Position numbers and translations under genes: made by a program
Shown: piece by piece, positions 25,801-36,170 of the stretch
Position numbering within the stretch: position 1 is the first letter of the stretch
Layout: each line of letters begins with the position of its first letter
The notes under the pieces: model-generated
What the model saw: only the letters and a program-made list of their open reading frames with translations
The model's database searches: none
Told to the model about the DNA's origin: nothing
Origin: Glossina fuscipes
Lineage: Eukaryota; Arthropoda; Insecta; Diptera; Glossinidae
Length of the DNA: 64,000 bases
Reading direction: 5' to 3'
Assembly: GCF_014805625.2 (NCBI RefSeq)
Contig: NW_023998454.1
Span: 3,335,645-3,399,644 of the forward strand

Positions 25801-26226
25801 ACTTTTAACTTTATGATTTGCTGATTAAGTGATATTGTTTATTGTATTGGCTACAGAGCTCTGGCATGTTTCCGATGGCTCAGGTGTACACTTGGAATTT
25901 TGTTCTGTACTGGTTGTGGTTCTGGGCTACTGCTGTGTACACATGCTTTTGTTTTTCTTCTTATTTGTTTATATTTGAATTTGTTATTTAATAATTATTA
26001 TAATTCACATCTTTTACTACTTTATATTTATACTAGTTTGTAACACTGGATGGTATAAGATTTGCTTCTAAAATTCAATTGAATTCGACTGTTGATGTGT
26101 TTTTTGGGTTTTATTTGCATAAATAGTAGATAAATAAATAAATAAGGCCCTTGTACAAATACCAGTGTGTTTATCAAAGCGACAGATATACCAAGAAACC
26201 AATTCGTGAGCTGACCAGTAACTAAG
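25801..26226. other. probable LINE 3' UTR and spacer
   Basis: TG- and T-rich sequence without motifs, lying between the end of the CR1/Jockey-group ORF2 and the restart of LOA-type coding sequence. It holds a short TAAA run near 26130-26145. Confidence 0.4.
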
Positions 26227-27480
26227 GGGGAGCGATAAATGTCAAGCAAGAGGCAGATGAGCTGCTAGTGAAACTAAATGAATTGGGAGTCAAAACACTA
26301 GGGTATACGGACGACTTGGCAATCTCCGTGATAGGCCGGCATGGGCACACACTGACTGATCGCATGCAGCCCTAAAGCCTTAAACATCGGACTCAACATT
26401 AATCAGGAAAAAAACGGTTCTGGTGCCCTTCTCAAGAAACGAAATATTAACGTTGGATAACGTCCACTTGCGGTCGTTGACTGTTCAAAGGAGGTGAAAT
26501 ATCTGGGTGTCTACTTTGACAAAGGCCTCGCCTGGAATCCTCATTTAAGGCAGCAAACGGAAAAGGCGGGCAGAACACTCTTTTTCTGCAAACGCCTTTA
26601 CCGCAAAACGGTATAAGCACAAAAATATTCTTATACCATCATAATCCTCCACATGTTAACCTACGCAGCATCGGCTTGGTTGCCTAAGGTGAAGCAAAAA
26701 AGGACGGCGACAAAATTAAATAAAACGTAACGTTTCACGTGCACTGGCATTACCGTTGCGATGAGATTGCGCCCCTTGAATGCCCTAGAAGCGCTGCTGG
26801 ACACTAAACCTCGTCCTATTGGTTTAGAAAGAGAAGCGTGCCTGAACGCACTTAGACTGTGCATTTTGACAGATTAAAACCGGATAGTCTCAGAGGACGC
26901 CTAGAGTTGGAAACTTGGAAAATTGGAAAACTTTCAAAGCGGACCATTGCGATCTAAAGCTAGTACTGTCTCACCTGTTCAGGGTGACCATACCGCCGAG
27001 AACGGGTTGGGACGGGCAAGCTTTTGAACCCTAAATGGAATCAAGGAAATGGTACACTGACGGCTCAAAATTGGAAAATGGCAAAACTAGGGCTGGGGTT
27101 TATGGCCCTAGTTTTCAGAAGGCCATGCCAATGGGGTATATACATATTCCTTACAAAGAGATTCAAGCAAGCATAAAGATCCATAATATCTTGCGGTAGG
27201 GCACACAAACTACTGAAACTAAAAAGAGGCGACCAACGTTTAGCCACCGCGTTCTACACAGATCACAATATCTTCAGGTTCCATCTGAAAAATATGGGTA
27301 TACTTTATGCCGATTCATGCAGATTCTGCCAAGAAACGAGTGTGAATATGAGCCCATCTGCGGAGTTGAACACCAAGTGTTTGGCGAGCATATTACTCCG
27401 CTGGACGCGGTATTGTGCTCCGATCAAAAGAAGGTGGCGGGATTTATTGAAATCCTAAAACTGGAGGGCTAAGGGCGTGG
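26227..27480 (+). pseudogene. LOA-type LINE RT and RNase H half (decayed)
   Basis: The translation begins just before RT motif C: VDELLVKLNELGVKTL-type sequence, then GYTDDLAIS (about 26307-26330), in which YTDD replaces YADD. It continues with a degraded LKHRTQH.S block, EVKYLGVYFDKGLAWNPHLRQQ (about 26490-26560), GRTLFFCKRLY, ILHMLTYAASAWLPK, and MRLRPLNALEALLDTKP with EACLNALRL. An RNase H domain begins at KWYTDGSKLENGKTRAGVYGP (about 27050-27110), which is why LOA is preferred over R1 or Jockey, clades that usually lack RNase H. A degraded C-terminal Cys/His region (CRFM.., about 27310) and AGFIEILKLEG end it. Many stops. The 3' end is followed near 27517 by a short TAATAACAACAAT-like tail. 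Confidence 0.75.
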
Positions 27481-27820
27481 ACGATCTTCTCTGTCGCGGT
27501 ACGTCTTGCTCACATAATTAATAACAACAATATTAGCAACACCAATTCGGTACAATATAGACTGCGATGGTGACAGTATTTGCTTCATTCAATAATTCAT
27601 TCAAAAATTATCTTAAGGTCAAATAGAACAATATTGGGCATCGAACACAATTACTGCGTTACACATTCTGTGTGGCGCACGAATTGTGAAAGTATAGTTG
27701 ATTGTCTGTATTTAGATGTAGATACAGCTTGCGTTGAAATTTGCGTTGGCGAAAATTTTTGCAAACTTTTAAAGATTTAATAGACAAAGCAGCCATAAGT
27801 TTCTGTAAACAAAATAAAAT
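27481..27820. other. LOA-type 3' end and spacer
   Basis: The probable 3' UTR of the LOA-type relic ends near 27540 in TAATAACAACAAT. A 66-codon frame (27580-27780) matches nothing I recognise. Confidence 0.4.
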
Positions 27821-27991
27821 CGTATGGTTAGGTCAGGTGAGGAATCTCGATTAGCAACTTCAATAGTCGTGGGTTCAAATCTCAAGTGCGGTGGAGTTGT
27901 TAATAAAAGCCGGTAGCCTTAGCTGCTAGTGCTTTTGAGAGTTTAGTCTTAGAATTTATTTCTCTGGCGAAATTATTAATAACAATAATAG
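27821..27991 (+). mobile_element. tRNA-headed SINE-like element with an I-clade LINE tail
   Basis: The head has an A-box-like TGGTTAGGTCAGG (27825-27837) and a B-box-like GGTTCAAATCT (27872-27882), 34 nt apart as in tRNA genes, plus GTCGTGGGTTCAAATCTCA, which strongly resembles a tRNA variable loop and T-arm. The T-stem pairs at four of five positions; the putative anticodon arm is distorted. From about 27908 the sequence matches the last bases of the I-clade LINE at 40879-40945 (AGCCGGTAGCC, CTGCTAGTGCT, TTTAGTCTTAGAATT against AGCCGATAGCC, TTGCTAGTGCT, TTTAGTCTAAGAATT). It ends like that LINE in ATTAATAACAATAATA. This is the standard build of a SINE mobilised by a partner LINE. The alternative is a 5'-truncated LINE copy next to an unrelated tRNA-like sequence. 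No target-site duplication was found. Confidence 0.6.
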
Positions 27992-29849
27992 AAATAGTAA
28001 ATATATGGTTTATAAACGGAATGAACTCGGTAAGGAAAAAATTTATTAAATAAAAAAGAAAATGCATTTGAGTAAAAGTGAAAACGAAAATATTAACCGG
28101 ATGAAGAAAACTTAGATGGAAAATAACTTGTATAATAGACTCGCCAAAGTTTCCATTTTGCTTTCCCTCCATTACATGAACTTATCGTAATAATTATTCT
28201 AACAGGCCAAATATCTACTACATTGGATCAAGGCCACGTACTTTTAATTAAGCAAAAAAAGGATCAAATAAATTAAAAAAAATAAATAAAAGTTAAACCA
28301 CATAAAAAAGTAAAAATTACGAAAAAGTATGTAAGCGTATAAAAGTTAATCAGCATAAAAGTGTAGCCTAGCAAATTTGCATCCAAAGAAGTGTGCTAAT
28401 GCTGGAGTTCAACATTTATATTTTTAGTTGAAAGGTTTAAGCGGCTTGGAAGTCGTTAGAAGATCTCTTTACTACGGACTGCTGAAAAGCTGAAGATGGA
28501 AAAGTTTTCAAGTATTATTATTATATACCGATGCAGTGGAAAAAATTGGAAGGAAAGAAAAGCATAGTGGCGGTCAATTCGAAAAGCGGGTCAGTGTATA
28601 TGTAGGTGTCTATAATTTAAACTTCCACAAAAATATACAATGAATTCGTGCACCTATTTCGTTATGAATGAAGACTTTACTCTTATGTTTTTTTTGTAAG
28701 GGACAATTTACTATTTGTTTCCATTCATTTACTTAAGTAAATTTATGATATATAGAAATTTTTAAAAGATGGTTATTATAATAACTTATCGTGCAGTAGA
28801 AGGAAGCTTTTCTAGCATTGTTTGTTGATAACCTCCTCCATTTTCGTAGTTACGCTGAGTTCTGTATCTATAATCGACTTTGCAGCTCGCTGTTCTATTC
28901 GGAATATCTTTCTATATTTCTGTATTTGAAAATAATGAAATCATTCCTATTCTTTTGCTTCTTTTAAATGTTTTCGTACATACCTAGAAGCAAGGTGATC
29001 TTAAAAAATTGCTAATTAATTACAAGTAGTACATTACAAACTATTGTGTGAACTTTACAGGATCAAGTGGAATTGTTTCCCGCTTTCTAAAAATCACTTT
29101 TTTCTCTTCCTACCGCTTTTTGGTAAAAAATCAATTTAAAAAAATTTTTTTTTATTAATTTGGCGCATTAAAGTTTATGTCATATGGTATTGATTTAGCA
29201 AAGCAGGCAAGCGATGTGCTCAACTGGTTTTGCGTTTGGGTAATTGGATTCAGCTCATTATTTGTTTTAATCAATCAACGAATTTGGTTTCGTCAAGTAC
29301 ACAAAAATTATTTTTCTTCTTCAAAAGACATAATATAAATATTGAACTGTTGAATCCGTAACCAATCGTCTGACTCATATTAATGTACGAGCCTGGTGTT
29401 TACTTCTTCGGTTAGTGGAAAGAGACCATACAAATGATCCACGTCAGTGTTTCCCATTATATAGCCGGGGTATACTCGGGAATAATCGCACGCGTTTGTT
29501 GCAAGAAAATTTATTGTTTAAGAAGACATTTTGTTTGTTGTTTGAATCGGTTCTTTTACTTCAGGAATGGAGAATTTTTTTTACAATTACTCAGAAGAAT
29601 AATTAAATAGGGAATAATCTACGCGGATGGTAGAGAAAAGATTCCAGCATAGCAAGTGTGTGTTTTTTCCCTCGAAATCGTTTTGAAAAATTACGATAAA
29701 CCATTGTTTTAGAAGTCATTTTGAAAAGTTACCGTATGTTTAATCTGCAATGACCGTGGTTAGTGTTCAGCGTACAGTCACTCCAGTTTACTCCAGAAAT
29801 TTAGTCTTCAGACCGAAGGGATAAAAGGAAATATTTTTCAGACTGAAGG

Positions 29850-29886
29850 ATGATTGACACTCCTATTATAGGAAACAGTCAATCAT
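29850..29886 (+). repeat. nested perfect inverted repeat
   Basis: ATGATTGAC (29850-29858) pairs with GTCAATCAT (29878-29886). Inside, TCCTAT (29861-29866) pairs with ATAGGA (29868-29873) around one T. The stem would have 15 pairs with a small asymmetric internal loop. Confidence 0.7.
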
Positions 29887-30284
29887 TAACGTTCTGAAGG
29901 GATAATAGAGATTGCTTACCTTTCTGGTTGACTGTCGTTGAACAATAAAAGAACGATCGGTGGTCGCGCGCTGCTTTTATAGCTGTAAATTGAGCACATT
30001 TGCTATGCTGCTAACACAAACGTGAGAGAGATAATTTGAGGCGAATTTCTGATTTGTAATGGTGTGCAGCAGCCCAAACCGTTCCGTGTGTATATGCGAA
30101 TGAGCACACAAAATAGGTTTATTGTGTAATGAGTAAATGAGGGAGACATCTTATATCAATAATCTTAGCCTGTGAGATCAGTAATAAACGTGAATTATGA
30201 GTACGAGAGCATATGTAAAGATAGAGCTTACATTAGATAATATATAGAGTTTGTATAGCAAGGAATGAATAGGTAAATAAAGAA

Positions 30285-30498
30285 GTTCAAATAGGTATAT
30301 AAGTCTAAAAATAAGTACATGTAAGTGTGGGTAAATATTACAACAGTTTATAAAATATATATAAGCATGCGTGTATATTCAAGCGTAACTATAGCATGTT
30401 TAAGTTTGGTATTAGCGCAAACATGTAAAGACGTTCAAATAGGTATATGAGTATGCATATAAATATATGTAAGTGATAAGTAAATATTATACTTTATT
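30285..30498 (+). repeat. pair of direct repeats, 148-bp offset
   Basis: GTTCAAATAGGTATATAAGT at 30285 recurs at 30433 as GTTCAAATAGGTATATGAGT. Each is followed by similar TATGTAAGTG..TAAATATTA sequence for about 60 bases. This points to an old local tandem duplication. Confidence 0.65.
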
Positions 30499-31799
30499 AA
30501 CAGGGTTAAGAATCTACACTACACGGATAAAATGCCCAACGAGAATATTGTTAGAAAATCCCTTAATATATCGTACGAATTACGCGTAGAGCGATAGAGA
30601 TTAGATTATAAGACTCTGTTCATCAAATTCATATTGTCTCAGAGCAACTCACACCAATAAGTATAAATGTAAATAAGAGGGACTCTTATATGATCGTCTA
30701 TAATGTTAAGGCTAATTCGTACGTGTGATTCCCTTCTCGTCTTGCAGTTGAAATATCAATCAAAGCTAAGCCGTTCAATTGAAAACGTGGAACGTACTGA
30801 CAAGCTTACTGAAGGCATTAAGGAACGATCCGTTTCTGTTCTCTATGGTTTATATAAAAATAAAAGGTGTGTGAAGGGAAACTGTCAATCGATATTTCGG
30901 CAACCTCCGTATGTCTGATCATGCCAAAATTTTTCGCAAACTTTTCGTTCCAGTGACAACGCAATGCGGTAAACTCAAGATTTATATATAGAAATTGACG
31001 ATCGCTATAAAATGGCGGATTATTTTATACTTAACAATCTTTTTCATTTCGTTGTCATGCAGTAGGGCGTGTAGAGCGGAATGCAACAAGTCAAATGCTG
31101 TGATCCTACAATAAATAGACAAGAGTCCACGATGTGGCGGATTCAATTTTTCTGGCAATCGATATGGGCATCAAACAGAAGGGCTTGGAGAGTAGGAAAA
31201 AAACTTGGAATTCCGCAGCACTTACAAAAATCAACAGAATCAAAAAAAATAGCCCGAATTCTGCTAGACTAAAAAGGACAAAATAAATTAAACGAAATAA
31301 GAAGACAATATATATAAAAACAGTTTGCCTCAGTCGCATTTATGTGACTACGTATAAAAACTACAAAAAAATCGAATGTCTAACTCATTAGAGTATTGAA
31401 CAATTGATGTAAAAGTTCAGAAAGAAAGAAAGAATCTCCCTAAACTTTAAGTCTTATTTTCAGAACATTAATGCCTTTTTTGCTTTTACATGAAAGATTG
31501 TGGCCTATAATGGCACAGTCAGAAAGGTTTAGGAAACGAAAATTTATTTTCCGAGAGCTGCTTCGCCTCCATATCGTTTTTTCGAAAATAAGGAAAACGT
31601 TTTATGTACTTTAAAACTTCTGATTTCAAAGGTATAAACAAATAAAAACAAATAAAAAGTGCTAGCATATATTTTGAGTAGCGACATCTCTTGATGAATA
31701 TGGTAAAGTGAAGCGTAAGTACACAACGTACGCAACGGTTATATTCGAGGACTTTCACTTTTGCCCATTTTCCATTTAGTATTGTTAGGTTACTCAGTA

Positions 31800-32410
31800 C
31801 TCAAAATTGCAGAAGAAATATGCTGCCGAAGACCATCAAACTCGTTTAGAAACTCATGGTGGTGTTGCCCTATCATATCCCAATTGTGAGTTTTGGTTTC
31901 AAGGGTTTAAAGGTGGTGATTTTGACGTCCATGGCAAAGAACGGTCTGGAGGACCAAGAGAGTTTAAAGACAAACATAAGATAAATTGTAAGACTTCTTA
32001 GACGAAAATCCAGCCTCAAACTTTCAAAAAACTTCCGAACAGCTTAGCAGTTGACGAGGGGTTTATAATCGGAGCAGAAAGGTGTAGTGTGTTACTTAAA
32101 ACGTAATGAAAATGTTACTGCTACTGATCTCATTTGAACAATTTGGACCATGTATTGTTGCAAAAAGGATTAGGAATAGCGGTCAAGAGTTGTTGAAGAT
32201 ACACTGTCGCAGTTCGAATAGGAAATTCTGCCGCACATTGCTTCGCCTGATTACCAGATCGATCCAGTTTGGATGATCGAAATGCGAAAATAGATTTGGA
32301 GCTGCCAAACCAATACCGTTCTTTCGACAAGGTATCGACTTCTTGCCATAAAGTTGGGGAAAAGTTGTAGAAAATAATCGAAAATATTTTAATATAATAA
32401 TAATACTACA
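31800..32410 (+). pseudogene. mariner transposase relic (irritans-like)
   Basis: The first 66 codons give the DNA-binding half of a mariner transposase: THGGVALSYPNCEFWFQGF, then GGDFDVHGKERSGGP, corresponding to the usual FWFRRFKSGDFDV.DKERPGRP. DENPASNFQKTSEQL follows near 32005-32045. After a long internal gap, pieces of the catalytic C-terminus reappear in shifting frames: a HVAKRIRNSGQ-like segment near 32150, ILPHIASPDYQIDP-like near 32225-32270, and RQGIDFLP.SWGKVVENNRKYF near 32315-32375. In intact mariners these flank the second and third catalytic Asp and end the protein. The middle, including the first Asp, is gone. No inverted ends were found. It is much older than the mariner at 34.2 kb and from a different subfamily. 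Confidence 0.7.
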
Positions 32411-32539
32411 TATTGTACCAAATATTCCCAATCAATGACTCTTCAAGTAAAAAAAAGTCAAAATACCTGCACGGTCCAAATACTTTCATATTGTTCAGCT
32501 CTTGATTTATTAGCTCCATTCATCGAAACACTCTGACGA

Positions 32540-32690
32540 CCAACCCTCGTATAGCACCCTATTTTAAAAATGTTACGTATGGAAAAAAGAACTAATTTTT
32601 AAAATTTGTTGAGAGAATTTTGCTGAGGGATAGTATTTTCGCATGCAAACTGGATTGAGCAATTTTTCGAGCCCGATACCCACTCAAAGG
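32540..32690 (+). repeat. diverged fragment of the 57.7-kb dispersed repeat
   Basis: TATAGCACCCTATTTTAAAAAT, TATGGAAAAAAGAACTAATTTTTAAAATTT and GATAGTATTTTCG line up with TATAACGCCCTATTCTGAAAA, ATAGAAAAAAATTGTAATTTTCAAAATTT and GTAGTATTTCGG at 58018-58112, in the same order. Confidence 0.5.
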
Positions 32691-34140
32691 TGCTTATGTT
32701 TATGCTCTCTCCTGTACATAGAAGTATGACTACATGAAAATTGTACTTGTTTGTTTTAGGGAGAAGTAAAGAATTGTATTAGGACAAGTGATGTAATGTA
32801 CTCAATGGTCGGTATTGCCTATGCAAATAATGGTTTTATTTGCTTTTATTTTGAAAACTTTTGTTTATGCCGTGTATTTTAATATATTTATCTATCACAA
32901 GTACGTGTATTTATGTGTTAAAAACTTATACTCTTTAGACGCATGTTGAGTGTTTTAGTTTTTGTCTCTGCAAGAGTTTTTATCTTATTTTTTTCTTTCT
33001 TAAATGTAATTTTCTTGATAAATTTTTTGTCAACATATTTTCTTTAAAAATCACATATGTACTTAGAAGCAAGCAGCAAATACAAAAAACTAGAAGCAAA
33101 GATCTGAACACATTGGTGAAGTGAAATGTAGAAAAAGTTTTGCAAGTTTTTCATTTGTAGAAATGACTTTTGGACTTTTATCTCCTTTGTGGCATCTTTA
33201 GTTTGTATAGAGCTGGGTGTCTGTCTGCCTGCATGTGTGTTTGTGTGCATGTGCTTTGAAATTGTATTATTCAATTTTCCAAAAGTTGCATAAAACCTAA
33301 ATAAGTAACTAAACATATTGCAAGATTTTTTAATACGTAGTTTCAAGGAATTGCATTCTCTCTAAGCTCTTTAACACAGCAGAACTCGTGTGTACCTTCT
33401 CTTCTTCCTCTTCTCCTTTTACTTCTTCTTAACGTTATTGTTATGATTGCTGCCTTTGTAGTTGGTTTGAAGTTGTATATGGTTATTTCGTTTGTTGTCT
33501 GCTGTTTACTGATGAGATCGTTTATTGTATTTGTGGTACTTTTTTTATTTATTTAGTTTCTTTTTTGGCACATTTGCTTGTTGCGTGTAAAATGTATTTA
33601 TGCAATCTGGGGTTTCTTCAAATAAACTTATATGACAAGTTTCTCAATTTATATATTATATAGAAGTTTTCTGTATAAAAAAAAATAATAAAAGATCCCA
33701 CGTTTACGGTTGGTAAATGTGATAATGCGAAATTTGTAATCAGATAACTCTTTTATACGTCAAGGTGATTTGCTTGTGTTGACAATAAAAGTATATTTGC
33801 ATAGTGATTTGGGTTTTTTTTTTGCAGTTTTGCAATACCATCTCGTTATACCGCACCCATAATCATCATAATCATTAATTGTAATTATCTGGAGAATAAT
33901 AAATGCATTCACGTCACTGTACAGTTGAAATTAAAATCTTGCGTGTTGTATTTACAAGTGAGCTTACATTGACGTTGATTTTGGTGATTTTGTCAAATCA
34001 TTCCTCTTGGTTGGTATTCGCATTGCACTTATATCATTGAATGATTAATTTCGACCTCTTATGTAAACGTATACTTGTTGTTTACATTTACATATAAATG
34101 AAAAATTGAAAAATGGGGAAATTGTTCCGAGCAATACATT
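32691..34140. other. AT-rich non-coding stretch
   Basis: No gene recognised. It contains a pyrimidine tract (CTTCTCTTCTTCCTCTTCTC type) near 33398-33430. Confidence 0.55.
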
Positions 34141-34175
34141 CATTTTATTAAAACGCTTCAAAGAGCCCATAAATT

Positions 34176-34205
34176 AGTTTGGGGAAAAAGAAATCCATTA
34201 TTTTT
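34176..34205 (+). repeat. mariner left terminal inverted repeat
   Basis: Thirty bases starting AGTTTGGGGAAAAAG and ending in a T run, identical to the reverse complement of 35386-35415. Confidence 0.92.
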
Positions 34206-34223
34206 ATATGAACTTCAGGACTT

Positions 34224-35232
34224 TCATGCTTCGGATTGTCCGATTTGGAGCAAATATACACCGTTTTGTTGTATGATTTGTTGCCATTTTAAAGGTAACT
34301 TCAAAATGCCTCTCTCATAGAAGTCCTGGTCTCTATTTGCAAAAAACTCTAGTAGTCGATTTTCACAATCCTCCCTAGATTCCAATTTTTTATCATTAAA
34401 GAAATTTTGCAATGCATGAAAAAGATGATAATCGCTTGGTGCCAAGTCCGGACAGTATGGCGGATGCATTAAAACTCCCCAACCAAGCTCCCGAAGTTTC
34501 TGGCGAGTCACTGTACATGTGTGGCCTAGCGTTGTCCTGGTGGAACACGACACCTCTCCTGTTGGCCAATTCTGGCCGTTTCTGGTCAATCGCTATCTTC
34601 AAACCGTCCAGTTGTTGACAGTAGAGATCAGAATTTAGCGTTTGGCCATATGGAAGCAACTCATAATAAATAATCCCCTTTCAGTCCCACCAAATGCATA
34701 GCAAAACCTTCCTGGTCGTTAGTCCTGGTTTGACCACGGTTTGAGGTGCTTCACCGCTCTTTGACCACGATCGTTTTCGCACAGGCTTATCGTATGTGAT
34801 CCATTTCTCATCTCCAGTCACCATCCGTTTAAGAAATGGGTCTATCTCATTCCGTTTGGCCAAGGCTTCGCAGATGGAAATTCGATCCATCATGTTTTTT
34901 TCTGTTAATTGGTGTGGCACCCAAACATCGAGCTTCTTTTTGGTCGATTTTTAGCTCCTGGGCGATGTTACGACTGCTAACATGCCGGTCAACTTCGATC
35001 ATTTCTCTGATTTTATCGACATGTTCGACGACCGGCCTACCTGTGCGAGGTGCATCTTTAACATCAAAAATTCCTGAACGGAATCTACGAAACCAAAATT
35101 GCACATAATTGGCTGTTACAGTATCGGAATCATAAACACCATTCACAATTTTAGCCGCCTGGCTTGTATTATCGCCTTTGTCAGAGAAAAAAACTGTAAA
35201 ATGTACCGAATTTTCTCTTTGTTCACTTCCAT
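34224..35232 (-). pseudogene. mariner transposase pseudogene (mellifera-like)
   Basis: Transposase that would bind the inverted ends and cut and paste the element at TA sites in the nucleus. The start is ATG at 35232 (MEVNKEKIRYILQFF), and about 336 codons is normal for the family. The N-terminal helix-turn-helix part contains QAAKIVNGVYDSDTV, WFRRFRSGIFDVKDAPRTGRP and SSRNIAQELKID. The catalytic D,D34D residues are all still present in pieces: the Asp of VTGDEKWITYD, the Asp of VFHQDNARPH and the Asp of YCPDLAPSDYHLF. The C-terminus is GILKLPLKWQQIIQQNG. Breaks: a frameshift near 35187 after the FF of the first block; another near 34930; an in-frame TGA at 34681-34683 where WWDWKG is expected; and a frameshift near 34515 after NARPH. 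It cannot make an active protein. The WITYDKPVRKRSWSKSGEAPQTV region favours the mellifera subfamily. Confidence 0.92.
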
Positions 35233-35385
35233 TTTTAACACGCTGCAACTCACAACTGAATGCACCAAACAAAAAATAGCAAAAGATTTTTTTTTACTGC
35301 GAAATGTCACCTTTCCAACGAGCATAAATATGAAATTGTTTGATCGATACTTTACGGGAAACCTATCAGTGTAGCCATCTACCGA

Positions 35386-35415
35386 AAAAATAATGGATTT
35401 CTTTTTCCCCAAACT
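35386..35415 (-). repeat. mariner right terminal inverted repeat
   Basis: Perfect reverse complement of 34176-34205. Confidence 0.92.
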
Positions 35416-35966
35416 TATATAAAGTATAAAAGTGAATCGATTTAAGCGTGTCAATCTGGCCATCTGTGCAACATCGTGTTAAGATTCTCCTGGCCGCAAA
35501 AATAGCGCATTCGACTTCAAATTTTGCGAACATGTTAGACATTCTTGCACGCTGGTTTGTGTGGTAAATGCCTAGTAAGGACACCTCTGTTTTTCAAAAG
35601 GAATAAAAATAGATTTTTTGCTCATTATTTATAAACTACAGCAGTAAAAGTCAAACCGTATATTCTATGGGCGAAGCTGTGATACCTCTACATGAATGGA
35701 AAAATTTGCCACGCCTACTCAAATTTATTGTTTGTCGTAATTTTATTTTTTTCTTAAAACCTTTATATTCATCGCACAGAAGCAAGCTTCAAAAGTCCCA
35801 TAAAGCATATAAATTCTTAAATTCACCTAAGCCTGCCCGCTCGTTCATCTGTCCATCTGTCCGTCTGCACAAAGGTGTGGCAGGCGTAGTAAACATTCGC
35901 CCGTACGCAAAAATAAATTTATCGCTTACAAACTTGCAAGCGGATTTCAAAGCAACCTACAATTTT

Positions 35967-35979
35967 TAAAGAACGCGCC
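35967..35979 (+). repeat. left target-site duplication of the I-clade LINE
   Basis: TAAAGAACGCGCC, repeated exactly at 40974-40986. The leading TAA could instead belong to the LINE tail at the right-hand end, so the certain length is 10-13 bases. Confidence 0.9.
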
Positions 35980-36004
35980 ATTCGGCAACTCTGTTCAAGC
36001 GCTG

Positions 36005-36015
36005 TGGTCACATTT
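36005..36015 (+). promoter_or_regulatory. possible internal core-promoter motif
   Basis: TGGTCACATTT, 25 bases from the 5' end of the LINE, is close to the fly core-promoter element known as Ohler motif 1 (YGGTCACACTR), matching 9 of 11 positions. LINEs need an internal promoter at their 5' end, so the position is sensible. One short motif is weak evidence. Confidence 0.35.
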
Positions 36016-36170
36016 TTCTCTTTGTGGAAAAATTTTTGCAATTTAATTTCTTTATTGCGTTATACATTTTCAAAAGTTCTCAAACTTATTATAATCGATT
36101 GAACTTTCTGTGTGTTTATTGCGAAAAGTGTTCATCGCGGATACCGTACGTGTTTTCCTTTAAATACATT

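Larger units (their letters stand above)
27992..31799. other. non-coding stretch with inverted and direct repeats
   Basis: No recognised gene. It contains a nested inverted repeat at 29850-29886 and a pair of direct repeats about 148 bases apart (near 30285 and 30433). The 71-codon frame at 30703-30918 follows a CTTCTCGTCTTGCAG that could act as a splice acceptor, but the peptide is not recognised. The region 29750-30700 has the look of an LTR or an untranslated leader, without matching ends that would prove it. Confidence 0.4.
34176..35415 (-). mobile_element. mariner DNA transposon, inactive
   Basis: A 1240-bp element with perfect 30-bp terminal inverted repeats beginning AGTTTGGGGAAAAAGAAATC (34176-34205 and the complement at 35386-35415). 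The flanks are T and TA, so the expected TA target duplication is not cleanly preserved. It carries one transposase gene on the minus strand. It lies inside dispersed repeat copy 3. Exact inverted ends combined with a broken gene suggest moderate age, or mobilisation in trans by another source before it was fixed. Confidence 0.92.

Noticed and set aside
26661..27247. Two minus-strand frames of 60-67 codons
   Set aside because: Antisense to the LOA-type RT/RNase H region.
27821..27895. A functional tRNA gene
   Set aside because: The anticodon arm has an over-long loop and the T-stem has a mismatch; no proper acceptor stem was found. A tRNA-derived SINE head fits better.
29750..30720. LTR of a retrotransposon
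   Set aside because: No second copy, no TG..CA ends, no primer-binding site or polypurine tract that I could establish.
33044..33346. 100-codon minus-strand frame
   Set aside because: No motif, composition like the flanks, overlaps CATGTGTGTTTGTG simple sequence.
34412..35374. Plus-strand frames of 68-91 codons across the mariner
   Set aside because: Antisense shadows of the transposase pseudogene.
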